64,000 nucleotides of DNA from Zelopaecilomyces penicillatus (Eukaryota; Ascomycota; Sordariomycetes; Hypocreales; Pseudodiploosporaceae): positions 4,526,001-4,590,000 of the forward strand of contig VCCP01000005.1 in NCBI GenBank assembly GCA_005765155.1, written 5' to 3'. Shown here one piece after another: positions 35,701-50,700 of this stretch (position 1 is its first letter; every line of letters begins with the position of its first letter). The notes beneath the pieces are model-generated. The model was given only the letters and a program-made list of their open reading frames with translations, did no database searches and was not told the DNA's origin. The position numbers were made by a program, and so were the translations under genes.

Positions 35701-38700
35701 TATTAACCGGTTGCGCAAGAAGGCTCTGTGGTTGAATAGCCCAGGACGAGCTGGTGATGGCTGAGATCTTGGCTGCCAAATCGATACCAGTAGTGTGTTC
35801 TTGTTCAACAGCAGACTCGTCCTTGGTTTTCTCGATGAACTTGGCTATGTTGCTGATTGTCGTATGCTTGCTGTTGATGAGAGACAGACCTAGTGTAATA
35901 CCGTATTCATTTGTGATGGCGCGAGCGATGGTAACAATACGGATAGAGTCACCCCCAAGATAGTAGAAGTTATCATCAATGCTAATCGATTCAGCTGGCA
36001 AACTGAGCGTTACAGCCCATTGCTTACGGATCCAGGTTTCTGTTTCTGTAGAACAGTCACGGAAGGGCAATCGCTGTCCGGCCAAGTAACCGGCCATATC
36101 ATCTGTTGAGATGGCAGCAGCAGATTGAAGAAGCATTTTCCTATCAAGCTTGCCTGCGGCGTTATGGGGCATATACTCTACGGGGATGATGTATTTCGGA
36201 ACCATGTAGGTGGGAAGAACAGCTGCCAAGTTCCTAGATAACTCTGAGAATGAATCGCGGAGCGTATCTGTAGTTGTCATAAGGTGAACTTTTCCAGATG
36301 CGCTGTCTGATTCCTGGTCCTTGTTGAAGCTGACAAAAGCAAATAGAGACTCGCGACCGTCACGGCGGGAGACGTCCACAACGGCATGCTCGATGTTGGA
36401 AGAAGATACCTGCTTAATTTGGTACTCAATCTCGCCAACTTCGATACGTTGGCCACGGATCTTGACTTGAGTATCCTTTCGCCCGCAATATTCCATGGTA
36501 CCATCGGTGTTATAGCGAACCAAGTCTCCTGTCTTGTAGAATCGTCGCATACCAATGTCTGCTGTAGAAGGAGGAAGCCAGTCCAAGTTGGTAACGAATG
36601 CGTTGGAAGTCTTGTTCTGATCGTTGATATAACCACGAGCCAAGGCAGGACCTTGAACAAGGAGCTCACCGATACAGCCGATAGGCATTAGTTGATGGTG
36701 ATTATCGGGGTCCACGACCCAGCATCGATGAGTGAAACCGCGACCGATATTTGTTGCCGAGGTGTCAGGTGAAGAGATCATATTGTAAGAGGAACAAACA
36801 CAGGCTTCGGCTGGGCCGTAACCGTTACGGAGGTCTACAAACGAGATCCAAGAATCGACGATATCCTTGGTTGGTGCCTCACCGCAGAGAACAAGAGTTT
36901 TCATGGAGGGCAGCTTCTCTGGGCTTAAAGTCTTAACAAAGGTTGGAGTGAGAATACCGATAGTGATGCCAGCTTGAGCAATAAAGGCAGATGTATTCTG
37001 GGTACGCTCTGTCTCAGTAGGGACACAAATGGTTGCGCCAGCCAGAAGACCAGCAAAGATTTCAGGTATGCAGGCATCGAATATGTAGTTGGCAAACTGG
37101 AAGAGACGGGAGTTGTCATTGATGTTGAAGGCAATGCGTTGTCCTTCAAGGGCTGTGCAGATAGCCTGGTGTTCGATGATGACACCCTTGGGCTTACCGG
37201 TGGAACCAGAGGTGAAGAGAATGTAGGCAGCGTTCTTGGGGCCAGGTGACTTGGCAGGCTCGTCGAAAGCGTCAAGTTCAGAGAATTGAGAGATGAGAGC
37301 TGGTGAAAGCTCGATGGTGTTGCGGGTCATGTTTTCACACTCGAAGGCGGTAGTAGGTGATACGATCATGTATTGAGCATTTACCTCGTCGATGAGAGCC
37401 TGTCGTCGACCAATTGGATGGGACGGGTCAAGAGGTAGGAAGACGCCACCAGCCTTCATAATACCCATCATAGCTACAACGGTCCAGATAGATTTCTCAA
37501 AACAGAAAGGAACAATAGTCTCAGGTCGAACACCAAGCTGGCTGAGATGGATGGAAAGTTGATGAGACAGGTGGTCGAGCTCCTTGTATGTCAGACTACC
37601 TTCAGTAGAATAGAGCGCCTCATGATCTGGTCTTCGGGCAACCTGGGTGGCGAAACGGTTGGGGATAGTACCCATGATTGGCTCGAGGTTGGCACTCTCG
37701 TTGTACTGAACAGCATGTTGAAGATCCCAAGGGCCGGCGACGGAAACCTCGGAGAGCAGAGTCTCGTCTTGCAAAAGAAGCTGCTGGATAACATGAGAGA
37801 ACTGCTCAGAAATAGCAGCAGACTGGTTATCTGAGATAACGTTGGAGTTATAGATAAGAAGCAGCTCGAGATGATCATCGTAGATCATGATTTGAAGAGC
37901 AAGCGGATAGTTGATGTAGTTCTGCATCGAGTCTTCTGCCGAGGTTGCAGATGTATCTGGAAGTAAAAGAATGTTGTCTGTTGATTGATCTCCCTTTTCG
38001 GTAGTCTGAGTGGCAGGTTGGATTACCAGCAAGCTAGGGAAGTCGCAAGCATCCTTTGCGTCGGGGCTCAGCGCAGAGATATTCTGCAAGCCAAATTGTT
38101 CATATGCGACCATTTCCGAAGCTTGCGTTTGCACGCTCTGCAAGAATCGTGAGAGGGATTGCTTCTGATCGAGACGAACACGGACAGGCACAGTAGCAAG
38201 CATAGGTCCTGGCATCGAGTCAAGCCCAGGCACAGGCGCATGTCGACCAGAGACTGTGCTGCCAAAACAGACATCGTCACAAGAGCTATAGCGTGCAAGA
38301 ACAATAGCCCAAGCCGAACGAATAATGGTAGCTTTAGTGATGGATGTGTTTGTAGAGCGAGGGAAGTCAATCGACTTCTTCATGAGCTGGGTGATCTTCT
38401 TTCCAGGAGTGGGAATGATGGATCCGTTATCAGCAGCTGGGAAAGAAGATCTCTTTGCATCCAAGAGCTGGTCCTTCCAGTACTTGGCAGCAGTATCTTG
38501 GTCAATGCTAGAGGTATATTTGACGAAGCGAGCGTAGGGCTCGAGTTTGGGGAGCTCGGCTCCAAAGTAGGCTGCGTAGAGTGTGCTCATGACAAGAGGC
38601 ATAGTGAAACCGTCAAATACGGCGTGGTGGATGTGCCAGGCGAAGTAGGTCTTGCCCTTATCTCGAATAAGTGCGTAGCGGCTAAGTCTCGAGCCATAGC

Positions 38701-41700
38701 CCATGTCGAATGAAGCTTGCATGAAAGACGTGAGATTGGTACCATTGTCCCATGTAAAGCCTGTCTTATCCTGGATGATTGCCTGGTATGTGGAGTTATC
38801 AACAAGGATGATTGATGTGCGCAGGTTATGACATTGCTGCATTGTAGTCTTCCAAGCAGATGTGAATCGCTCAGTGTCAATATGGTCGGGTAGGCGATAG
38901 ACGTATCTTGCTGTGTAGGATCCGGGCTGCTTAACAGAGAGTGTCATAAGTCCCTCTTGAAGCTTTGTGCAAGGATAGATGTCCTCGATAGATTGAGTGA
39001 CAGACAAGCCACACTGCTCATTGACTTCAGATTGGATAGACTCAAGGTTAGCAGCGGAAATCATGCTAAATGATTGAGCATCAAAGTTCTGTTCAATCTC
39101 GCCAAAGCGAGCAGAATTTGCAATTGAGGAGAGGCGTGGATCAGCAAAGATGCTTGCGACAGTAACGATAATGCTGCTTTGTTGTGCCAGAGTGACGAGC
39201 TGGATGGCAGAGATTGAATCACCGCCAATCTGGAGGAAGCTATCGTTCTTGCCGATATCTTGAGGTGAGATTTTGAGTATCTGAGCCCAGAGATCTCGGA
39301 GCTTGAATTCCATTTCGGTGGTTGGTTCAACCTTGTCAGTCTTGGTGAGAGCAAACAAGGCAAGCTCCTCTGTGGATAGTGAAGCAGCAGTATCTCGCAA
39401 CTTCTTCCTGTCTAGCTTCATCGAAGTGATGAACGGCATAGTTGATAGAGGTAGAACAAGACTTGGCATCATAAAACCAGGTAGAACAGCCTTGAGATTG
39501 TCCATGAGCGTTACAATTGCGCTATGCAAACTCTCGCTAGGCGAGATGATACTGTCTGAGAAACTGGTAGTACTATTGCTCTTATAGGCATCCAAGAAGG
39601 AAACGAACGCAACGAGAACTTGGCCGGATTCTCGAGTAACAATATCAACAGCGGCGTGTTCAATGTCAGGCAACGCACACTTCACATGATACTCAATCTC
39701 GCCAAGCTCGATACGTTGACCGCGAAGCTTGACCTGGGTGTCTTTTCGGCCCAGGTATTCCATAGAACCGTCAGCTCGGTACTTGACGAGATCACCGGTT
39801 AAATAGAAGCGTGAGGGGCCACTGAGAGCGCTACTATATGAAAGGCAAGCAATGTCGTTGACAAATGATTTCTCAGTCTTCTCCGTGTCATTGATGTATC
39901 CACGGGCAAGAACGTGGCCCTGAATGATGAGTTCACCGGTGCATCCGATAGGTGTGAGCTGGTGGTGGTTATCGGGTTCGACAATCCAGGTGTTGCTGTT
40001 GAATCCGCGACCAATGGTTCTTGGTGATTCTTGACTGGATGTGAATTGATGCCAGGTTGTATAGTTACAAGCCTCGGCAGGACCATAGCCGTTAATGAGC
40101 TTGACACGGTCGCACCAGGTCTCCAAGATATCCGTACCAGCTGGCTCACCACCCAAGACGAGAGTTTTGAGCTGAGGCACCTGCTCTGGATTAATGGTTC
40201 TCACGAACGAAGGCGTCAGACAAGCCATATTCACCTTGGCCTTTCTCATGAATGCAGGCGCATCCTGAAGACGCTCAGTCTCGCTTGGGATACAGACTGT
40301 ACCGCCAAAGGCGAGAGGGGCAAGCATTTCGCCCAAGCTACCGTCAAAGATGTAATTCGAGAACTGGAATACCCGAGTAGAAGGACTCATTCCATAAGCT
40401 TGGCCGTAGCCTCGGGTGCTGGTTGTGAGAGCAGAGTGTTCCATTACGACTCCCTTTGGCTTACCAGTGGAGCCGGAAGTGAAGAGAACATAGGCTGCGT
40501 TACTTGGAGTGGGCTTCTGAATAGTAGGCATGATACCCTTAGAGGAAGAGGTTGAGAGTCTAGACATGAAGTCTGAAGAGAGCTCTACCACATGTGATAC
40601 CATATCAGCGCAAGATTCAGCAGCTGATTGAGATGCGATGATGATTTGGGCGCCAACTTCTTTGACAAGAGCCTCACGTCGGGTAGCAGGATGTGAAGGA
40701 TCAAGGGGCACGAAAACACCGCCAGCCTTAAGAATACCTACGATTGCCACGACTGTCCACATTGACTTCTCGAAGCAGAATGGTACAATGGCCTCAGGGC
40801 TAACACCAAGCTCGGAAAGATGGCCTGCCAAGAGGTTTGTGAGATGGTCGAGAGCCGCATATGTCATGTTACCCTCTGAAGAGAAGACGGCTTCATGATC
40901 GAGAGATCGCTTAGCATGTTCAGTGATAAGGTCATGGAGACAGCTCTGATTATACTCAGGGCTTTCGATATTCCAATCAAGTGCTTGTTGAAGATCCCAT
41001 GCACCGGCAACCGACAATGTATCAAGCTTATTGTCACTCTGCGTTAACAGTTGTTGAACAACATGATCAAACTGATGAGAGACAGCTTGAAGCTGGTGCT
41101 CGGGAATAGTGTTTGAGTCATAGATGAACATTAGGTTGACCATATCGTCATAGATATGACACTGCACAACTAGAGGATAACTAAAGTAGTTTTGCAGCAT
41201 CTCTTCCGCTCTGAGGAGTTCAGAATCAGCTGCAGATAGAATAGCTTCTTCGGTGCTACCTGTAGCTCCAAAGGTTTGAACGGGCTGGACGGCCAGCAAG
41301 CTAGTAAAGTCGAGTGCGTTCTTGATTTCCGGGTCAATCTTGGAAATATTCTGCAGGCCGAATTGTTCATAAGCAACCATCTCAGAGGCTTGGATTTGGA
41401 TATCCTTGAGGAAACCAGCCATGGACTTCTTGCGATCAATACGAACGCGCACGGGAACTGTGGCTACAACTAATCCAGGTGTGGCATCAAGACCCGGAAC
41501 GGAGGCGTGGCGGCCTGACACGGTTGTTCCAAAGCATACATCGTCACTATCGGAATGGCGTGCTAGAACGATAGCCCAAGCAGCGCGAAGAATGGAAGCC
41601 TTGGTAATGGATGTGTTGGTGGATTTGGGAAATTCGATGATCTTGTTAAGGAACTTGGTTGCGGTCTTGTTAGCGGGGGCGCTGATGATGTCTCCGGATG

Positions 41701-44700
41701 AAGGGAATGAAGCCTTCTTGGCGCCAGAGAGTTGCTTGTGCCAGTAGCTCACAGCATCGTCGTAGTTGAGATCAAGAGTGTATTTAACAAAGCTGGAGTA
41801 GGACTGAAGAGTGGGGGCTGCGGTTTCATGGTAGAATGCATTCAGGGTAGAGATAAGCAGTGGCAGACTCCAGCCATCAAACACGGTATGATGAACACTA
41901 AAAGCAAAGAAGTTGAAACCAGATTCCTTCTCCTCGATAAGAGCATAGCGGCAGAGCCTGGATCCATAGCTCATTTCACAACATTGTATAGCACGGATGT
42001 AGGTATCGAGATTCTGGCCAGATGTGATATCCCATGAGATGTCATCTGCAACGACAACTTGAATAGCTTTGCCCTCGATCAGCAGAATCCTGGTTCGCAG
42101 ATTTCCGCACAACTGAATGGTTTGTTCCCAAGCAGTCTTGAAGCGAGCAAGATCAACATGTCGAGAGAGCTTATATACATGCTTGGCGATATATGAACCA
42201 GGCTGCCGAGTCGTAATAGCCATGAGGCCCTCTTGGAGGTTGGTGACAGGGAAAGCGTCCTCAAGACCCATGTGATTGGGAAGCGAGCAGTGGTTTTGAA
42301 CATGGCTTGTCAGAGAACCGATGTCAGTCTCTGGTAAAAGGCTGAACGGAGCCGCCTCGAATTTGGTCAGATCGCTCTGGCCGACACGAGCCTCAGCCGC
42401 GATTGAAGACAGCTGAGAGTCGGCAAAAATGGCAGCTACGGTTAGCAAAATGCCAGCTTGTTGGGCTGCAGTCACAAGGTGGATTGCAGTGATGGAGTCA
42501 CCGCCGATTTCGAGGAAGCTATCGTTGCGTCCAATCTCTTCAGAGCTGATTTTGAGGACCTGTGCCCAAAGATCTCGGAGTTTGTACTCCATATCGGTTG
42601 AAGGTGCAACCCAGTCTCTCTTGGAGCCTGCGAAATCAGTAGTGTCATTGATGGAGAGACCAGATGCAAGAGCACGGAGCTCCTTCTTGTCCAGTTTCAT
42701 GGAGGTAATAAACGGCATACATCGGAGAGGGAGAATGAGGCTGGGGACCATGAAACCAGGCAGTACATTCTTGAGGCTGCTACGCAAGGAATCCAAGGTA
42801 GAGATCATTGCCTCATCTGGAGAGATTAGATTGTTGGACCTATTATGAGCATTCCACTTGCTGTTGGTCTCGCTTGTAAACGCAACAAAAGCGACGAGTG
42901 CATCACTAGCCTCTCTGCGGACGATATCTACAGCAGCGTATTCAACATCCTGCAATGACTGGATAATATTGTATTCAATTTCGCCCAACTCAAGACGTTG
43001 GCCACGTAACTTGACTTGAGAATCCTTGCGGCCAAGGTATTCTAATTCACCGTTGGGGTGATATTTGACCAAGTCACCAGTGAGATAGAAGCGCTGGGGT
43101 TGCTGGAGTTGAGCTGAAGCTAGGTTATCAATCTCGGTGATAAAAGACTTGGAAGTCTTCTCCTTGTCGTTGAGATAACCGCGAGCCAAGGCATGGGTCT
43201 GGATAGCAAGTTCACCAGTGCAGCCGATGGGCGTGAGGCGATTGTAGTTGTCGGGCTCTACGATCCAGCACGCGCCGTTGAACGCCTGTCCAATAGTTCT
43301 TGGAGAGTCTTCACTGGATTGGAAGATGTGAGTTGTAGCGTAATTGCAAGCTTCGGCAGGTCCGTAACCGTTGATCAAGGTCACTCGATCGACCCAGAGC
43401 TTGAGCAAGTCCTTGGAGGCAGCTTCACCACCTAGCACAAGGGTGTGAAGGCTAGGGACCTGATCGGGAGTAAAAGTCCTTACGAGAGAGGGTGTTAAAC
43501 AAGCAGTGTTAACCTGAGCGAGGCTCATAAATTCAGCGGCACTTTGGAGTCGTTCAGTTTCATTAGGTACACAGATGGTAGCGCCGAATGCGAGAGGTGC
43601 AAGTATTTCACCCAGGCTACCATCAAATATGTAGTTGGAGAATTGGAACACCCTAGAATCGGGGCCAAGCTTATAAACTCTACCATAGCCGAGAGTGCTA
43701 GAGGTGAGAGCTGCGTGCTCCATAACGACGCCCTTGGGCTTGCCAGTTGATCCTGACGTAAAGAGGACATACGCCATGTTGCTAGGCTGCACGATTGATT
43801 GAAGAGTCGTGGTGTTTTGCTTGGGCGAGCGAGAAAGCTCTGCTGCAAAGGCGGTTGAAAGCTCAACGATATGTGTCACTGACATACTGGAGCAAGATGA
43901 TGCAGCCGATGAGGAGACGATCATAACGCTGGCGTCAACCTCTTTGATCAATGCGTCACTTCTAGAGGCCGGGTGAGCAGGATCAAGTGGGACAAACGCA
44001 CCACCAGCCTTGAGAATACCCAGAATAGCGATAACTGCCCACATTGACTTCTCAAAGCAGAAAGGCACCACAGTCTCTGGTCTGACGCCAAGTTGGACAA
44101 GGCGTTGGGCGAGTTTTGTGGTGAGATGGTCAAGTTCGCCATAAGTCAGGCTACCTTCAGATGAGAAGATAGCCTCATGATCAGGAGCAATCAGAGCATG
44201 TTCCGAGATGAGAGTGTGGATACAGGATTCAACAAGCTCAGGCTCCTGACTGTTCCAATCCAGAGCCTTTTGGAGATCCCATGGGCCTGTGACTGTAAGA
44301 TCATCGAGGGAAGCCTCACTTTGGGCAAGAAGCTGCTGGACTACATGGTCAAACTGCTGGCTGAGAGCATGGAGCTGGTCCTGGCCTAAGATATTGGCAT
44401 CGTAGATAAGAACAAGGTTAACATGAGTATCGAGGAGATGGCATTGGATTACAAGAGGATAGCTGAAATAGTTCTGTAGCATATCTTCTGCATCAATGTG
44501 ACCAGAATTGGCGGGAAGGAGAAGAGCATTATTGACAGTAGCCTCATCCAGGTTGCTATCACCAGCGTTGGCACTCATATGCTGAACAGGTTGAATGGCC
44601 AACAGGCTGGTGAACTCGCAAGCATTCTTAGCCTCGGTGCTGATCTTGGAGATGTTTTGTAGCCCAAATTGCTCGTAGGTAACCATGTTGGATGCTTGGG

Positions 44701-47700
44701 CCTGAATATCTTCAAGGAATCCGATCTGGGATCTCTTGCGATCGATACGAACACGTACAGGAACTGTGGCGACAACCAGACCAGGAGTAGCCTCAAGACC
44801 TGGGACAGAGGCGTGACGGCCGGAAACAGTAGCACCAAAGCAGACGTCATCGCTGTCGGAGTAGCGGGCAAGTATAACAGCCCAAGCAGCTCGGAGGATG
44901 GAAGCCTTGGTGATTGAGGAGTTGGTTGACTTGGGGAATTGAATGGTGTTGGTCATGATGCGAGTAATGCCACCAGACTTGTTATCACTAGCAGCAGGGA
45001 AAGCAGCAGGCTTGGAGTCTTCAAGCTGTGTGCTCCAGTAATCACAAGCAGCATTATGATTTAGATCCATGGTATACTTGACGAACCCAGCATACGAATA
45101 TAAACGGGGAAGTTCAAGACCTCGATACACTGCAGCAAGTGTGCCAGTGATTAAAGGCAGTGACCAACCATCAAAGACGGCGTGATGGATGCTGAAAGAA
45201 AAGAAGTTATTACCTTCTTCCTGAAGGATAGCATAACGGCAAAGAGACGAGCCGAATCCCATTTCTATATTCTGGGTCTTACGAATATAAGAGCCCAGAT
45301 CTTGGCTGGTTGTATCCCAAGTGATATCATTCTTAACATGGGCTTGGACACTGACACCGTTGATCATCAGGATCCGGGTTCGCAGATTGCCACAGATATC
45401 GACAGTCTTCTCCCAAGCAGCGCAGAATCTGTCGACTTCAACATGTGCTGGAAGTTGGTAGATATGCTTTGCGATATAAGAGCCAGGCTGCTTAATAGCC
45501 AAGGCAAGTAGACCCTCTTGAAGCTTTGTGCAAGGATAAGCATCATCGATTTCAATATCATTTGACACGCTACATTGATCGCATAGAGTTTTGGCAATGG
45601 TGTCCCTGTTGATGGACTTGTCGAGCAAGCTAAAGGGCAAGATGATGGACGAAGCAAAGCCGTCACCCGAAATATCAGTAGCGACCTCAGCGAGCTTGGA
45701 AAGTCGAGGGTCGTCAAAGATATCCTTGACAGCAATGAAAATACCGGCCTCGCGGGCGGCAGTGACGAGCTGGATAGCGGCAATTGAATCACCACCAATC
45801 TGGAGGAAACTGTCGTCACAACCAATGGAGTCTTGAGGCATAGTCAAGATGGCAGACCACAACCGCTGCATGCGAAGTTCCATAACAGTTTCAGGCATGC
45901 GTTTGCTAGCGCTCTGGAGAGCATAAGCTGCCAAATCATCAGGACCGAGTTCAGTAACAAGCTTACGCAGCTTATTTCTGTCGAGTTTAGTAGAGGTAAT
46001 GAATGGCATATAGAGACATGGGACAAAGAGAGTAGGAATCATGTATCGAGGGAGAGAAACAGTGAGCTGTCCAACCATAGCGGCAAGCTTTTGCTGGAGG
46101 TCAGCAGTAATAGGTAGGAGAACGCCTTCTTCCTCCTCCGACTGGATGCCAGCAGTTCGTGTATCATCAGAGAACGAGAAGTACGCGATTAAACTGGTAC
46201 CAGCTTCTGTCTTGAACACGTCTACAGCAACTTGGCGCACACCATCGAGGCCGATACGGATATGATGTTCGACTTCACCGAGTTCCACACGTAGACCTCG
46301 GATTTTGACTTGTGAATCCTTTCGGCTAGAGAACTCAATGGTGCCGTTGGTATTATACAAACACAGATCACCAGACTTGTAGAAGCGGTTCCAATATTGT
46401 TCACTACGCTGGGGTGCCCACTCTGGAAGTGAGGTAACTGAAGAGGCAGCTGTGCGTTCAGGGTCCGCAAGGTATTCTCGCAAGATGGTTGGACCTTGTA
46501 TAACAACTTCGCCAAGAGTGCCGGTGGGCGCGAGCTTCTGAGAATCATTGGGATCCACGATCCAACAGAACCCACCAACAGGTCTGCCAACAGTAAGAGG
46601 AGACTCTGTAATAGATTGCCACTCGTGAAGGGTGCTGAAGACACAGGTTTCAGCAGGGCCCCATCCATTGATGAGACGAACCTTGCCGAACCAGTTTTCG
46701 AAAACATCTCTGCCAACAGCTTCGCCAGCAAAGAGTAGGAGTTTCAGGGTAGGCACATCCTCTGGCTTGATTGTTCTAGCAAAGGACGGGGTAAGGAAAG
46801 CCCAGCTAACACTGTTCTCTGTGATAAAGTCGGTCAAGCCGTTCATACGAGTGTGCTCGGAGGGAACGCAGATACAAGCGCCAGAGATCAAAGGCATGAT
46901 GATCTCACCGATCGAAAGATCGAATACAAATGCAGCGAACTGGAGCATCCTGACGCTTGGAGTGACACCGAGTCTCTTTGCAATAACGGTCTGACTAGTA
47001 CAGACAGAACCATGTTCCATGACGAGACCCTTTGGCGTGCCGGTGCTGCCGGAAGTGAAGAGGACGTAGGCTGCATTACGTGGTGATACGTCGACATTGG
47101 GGTTATAGGAGCCGGAGATATCAGGTAGGCTCTTGGCTAGTGTCTGAGAGACCTCAATGACCTGGCTGACAAGAGAGCTGCAGAGAGCGGCATTGGTAGG
47201 CGATGCTAGAGCCAGCTTGGACTTGGTCTGCGAGACGACTTGTTGAAGCCGTTGTTTGGGATGTGACGAATCAAGAGGTACCCATATGGCACCGGCCTTG
47301 TTGATGGCTAAGACAGAGACGAAGAACCACATTGACTTCTCAAAGCAGACGTGAATCAAGTCCTCAACCTCGACATTGAGTTCCTCTACCAGATAATTGG
47401 CAAGTCTGTTAGCAAGGCTGTTAAGTTCACTGTATGTCAGTTCACCATCCCAGGCGCAAATAGCCGGCGCATCTGGGGTGTTCTTCGCGTGCTGCTCAAC
47501 AAGCTCGTGGACACAGGCATTGATGATGTCAGGCTTGTCTGCGTTCCATTTAATAGCCTGCTGGAGATCCCAGTCACTCGAGATACTGAGTTTACTGAGT
47601 GACTTATCCTGCTGTGTAAAGAGCTGCATGGCCACATGCTCAAATTGATAGCAGAGCGCATCCATGGCACGTTCAGAAAGCACGTTTTGGTTATACATGA

Positions 47701-50700
47701 GCAGCAGCTCAATACTATCATTAAGCAAGTGGCCTTGAATGACCAATGGATAAGTAAAGTAGTTTTGCATAAGTTCCTCAGCAGAACCACCCTCGATATC
47801 AGCGGGCAGAAGAAGGACACCAGAAGTGTCGTCTGAGCTGGAGGTAGTTTTGGTCTTGCGAGAGTCGAGGTGTTGTCTGGGCTGGATAACAAGCAAGCTG
47901 GTAAAGTCGCAAGTATCCTTGAGATCAGGGCTGATCTTGGAGATGTTCTGGAGACCAAACTGCTCATAGGGAACCATGTCTTGGGCCTGGTCTTGAACTG
48001 CCTGGAGATATTGGCCAATCGTCTGATTGCTGTTGTTGAAATTAACACGAATAGGAACAGTAGCGACGACAGGGCCTGGCATATCCATCAAACCAGGAAC
48101 AGGCGCTTGACGGCCAGAGATTGTAGTGCCAAAGCAGACATCATCTGAGTCACAATAACGCGCGAGTACAATCGCCCAAGTAGCACGCATCACGGTAGCC
48201 TTGGTTAATGCAGGGTTGCTGGTTGCAGGAACCTGGATATTCTTGCCCATGACTTTCGTGACGCTTCCCTTGCATACAGGAGCTGGCGGAGGGAAAGATG
48301 CCTTCTTGGCGTTTTGAAGTTGAGTTGTCCAGTAGTTAACGGTAGCTTCATTCTTCATGCTCTGAGTGTACTGGATGAAATTTGAGTAGGGCTTCAGAGC
48401 TGGGATCTCGGCATTATAATACGCAGATTGGAATGTGGTGAGCACAAGTCTGACAGTCCATCCATCGTGAACAGCATGGTGGACGGCCCAGAGGAAGTAG
48501 TTATTGCCACTGGCGTCGCCAACGAGGGCGTATTGGGAGAGAGGCGAGCCATATGTCATCTCAGTTGCCTGAGCAGCATCAACAACATCGTGAACGTTAG
48601 CATATTCGTCAGCATGCCAGTTAACCTTTTCACCAATAACAAGCTGTATGCATTCACCGTTGACGATGACGATTCTTGAGCGCAGTGCAGGACACAGGGC
48701 AATTGTGCGCTCCCAGGCAGCCTGGAAACGAGCAATATCAATAGTTTCAGGTAGGCGGTACACGTATTTGGCAATGTAAGAGCCAGGCTGTTTGACAGAG
48801 AGGGCGATGAGGCCCTCCTGGAGCATGGTAGTAGGATAGGCGTCCTCTACAATATCTTCTGGCTTGAGATCGCACTCAACACGCACACCATTGCCAAGAG
48901 CAAGCTCTCGGGTAACATCATTAACCAGACCGAATAGACCAGCAGTCACAAGGACTGGAGCATCAGACTCACTGGCCTCACGAGCCTTGCCTGCCACTGC
49001 AGAAAGACGAGGGTCATCAAAGATATCCTTGACAGACAGAATGATGCCAGACTCCCGGGCAATGCTGACCAAGTGAATGGCAGTGATAGAATCACCGCCA
49101 AGACCTAAGAAGCTGTCGTCGCGGCCGATAGTGTCAATTGAGATATTGAGGATTTCAGCCCAGAGTTTCTGGGTCAGAGTCTCCATAGCAGTCTCGGGTG
49201 CGCGCTTCTTACCCCCGATGAGAGAGTACTTGGTGAGGGCTTCCTGGCTAAGCTTGCCAGTGAGTTGGCGCAGCTCATTGCGATCAAGCTTGGTGGAAGT
49301 AATGAAAGGCATATATTGGCACGGGATATATAGAGTAGGGATCATATAACGAGGTAGAGCAACGCTCAGCTCACCAACCACGCCTGTTAGACGAACTTGT
49401 AAGTCGTCGTCAAGAGGCAAGAATGGCCCGCCATCTGCAGCGTCGCGTGTAATACCTGCGGTGTGGTTTTCGTCGCTGAAGCAGAAGTATGCAATAAGGT
49501 TGGTTCCTTTGTCAGATTTGAAGACATCAACAGCGACTTGACGGACACCCTTCAGGGTAACTTGAAGGTGATGAGCAACCTCACCAAGTTCAACTCTAAG
49601 ACCACGAATCTTGACCTGAGTATCCTTTCGAGTTGAGAACTCGATGGTTCCATCCAGGTTATAAGAGCAGAGATCACCAGACTTGTAGAAGCGGTTCCAA
49701 TGTTGTTGGGTACGATAGGGCGCCCAGTCTGGGAGAGAGGTAACAGAGGATGCTGCTGTGCGGGCAGGGTCGGCGAGATATTCGCGAAGAAGAGTAGGTC
49801 CTTGGATGACAACTTCTCCTAGTGTGCCTATAGGCGCAAGCTTCTGAGGATCTTCAGGATCAACAATCCAACAGAAGCCGCCAACAGGCTTGCCAACAGT
49901 AAGAGGGGACTCATTGACAGACTTCCACTCATGGAGAGTGCTAAAAACACAAGTTTCAGCCGGTCCCCAACCGTTAATAAGACGGACCTTGCCAAACCAG
50001 GTATCGAGCACGTCACGAGGCACGGCCTCACCAGCTAGCAGGATAAGCTCAAGACTAGACACATCCTCGGGCCGAAGAGTTCGGATAAAAGATGGGGTTA
50101 GGAATGCCCAGTTGATATCCATTTCACGGATGAAATCGGTAAGACCGTTCATACGAGTATGCTCTGAAGGAACACAAAGGCAGGCACCTGTGATAAGGGG
50201 GGCAACGATTTCACCAATGGAAAGATCAAAGACAAAGGCGGCAAATTGCAAAATACGAACATCAGGTGTCAGACCGAGCCTGTTGACGATGGCAGTTTGA
50301 CTGGTACACACAGATCCATGTTGCATCACCAGGCCCTTGGGTGTGCCAGTTGATCCGGAAGTGAACAGAACATAGACTGTATTGTTGGGAGAAACCTCAA
50401 CAGCTGGGCCTTGCTGGCCTGAAACACCATTTTTGACAAGCTTGCTATCGAAGTCTGCTGAAACCTCAATGACAGAGGGAACAAGACCAGTACAGAGCTC
50501 GGCATTAGAAGAAGATGTTAGTGCAATACGAGCCTTGGTCTGTGAAACTACCTGCTGCAGTCTCTGGATGGGATGCGACGGATCCAATGGAACCCAAGCA
50601 GCACCGGTCTTGTTGATAGCCAAGATAGATACAATGAACCATGCTGATTTCTCAAAGCAGACGTGAATAAGCTCGTCAGTCTTGATATCGTGTTGCGCTG

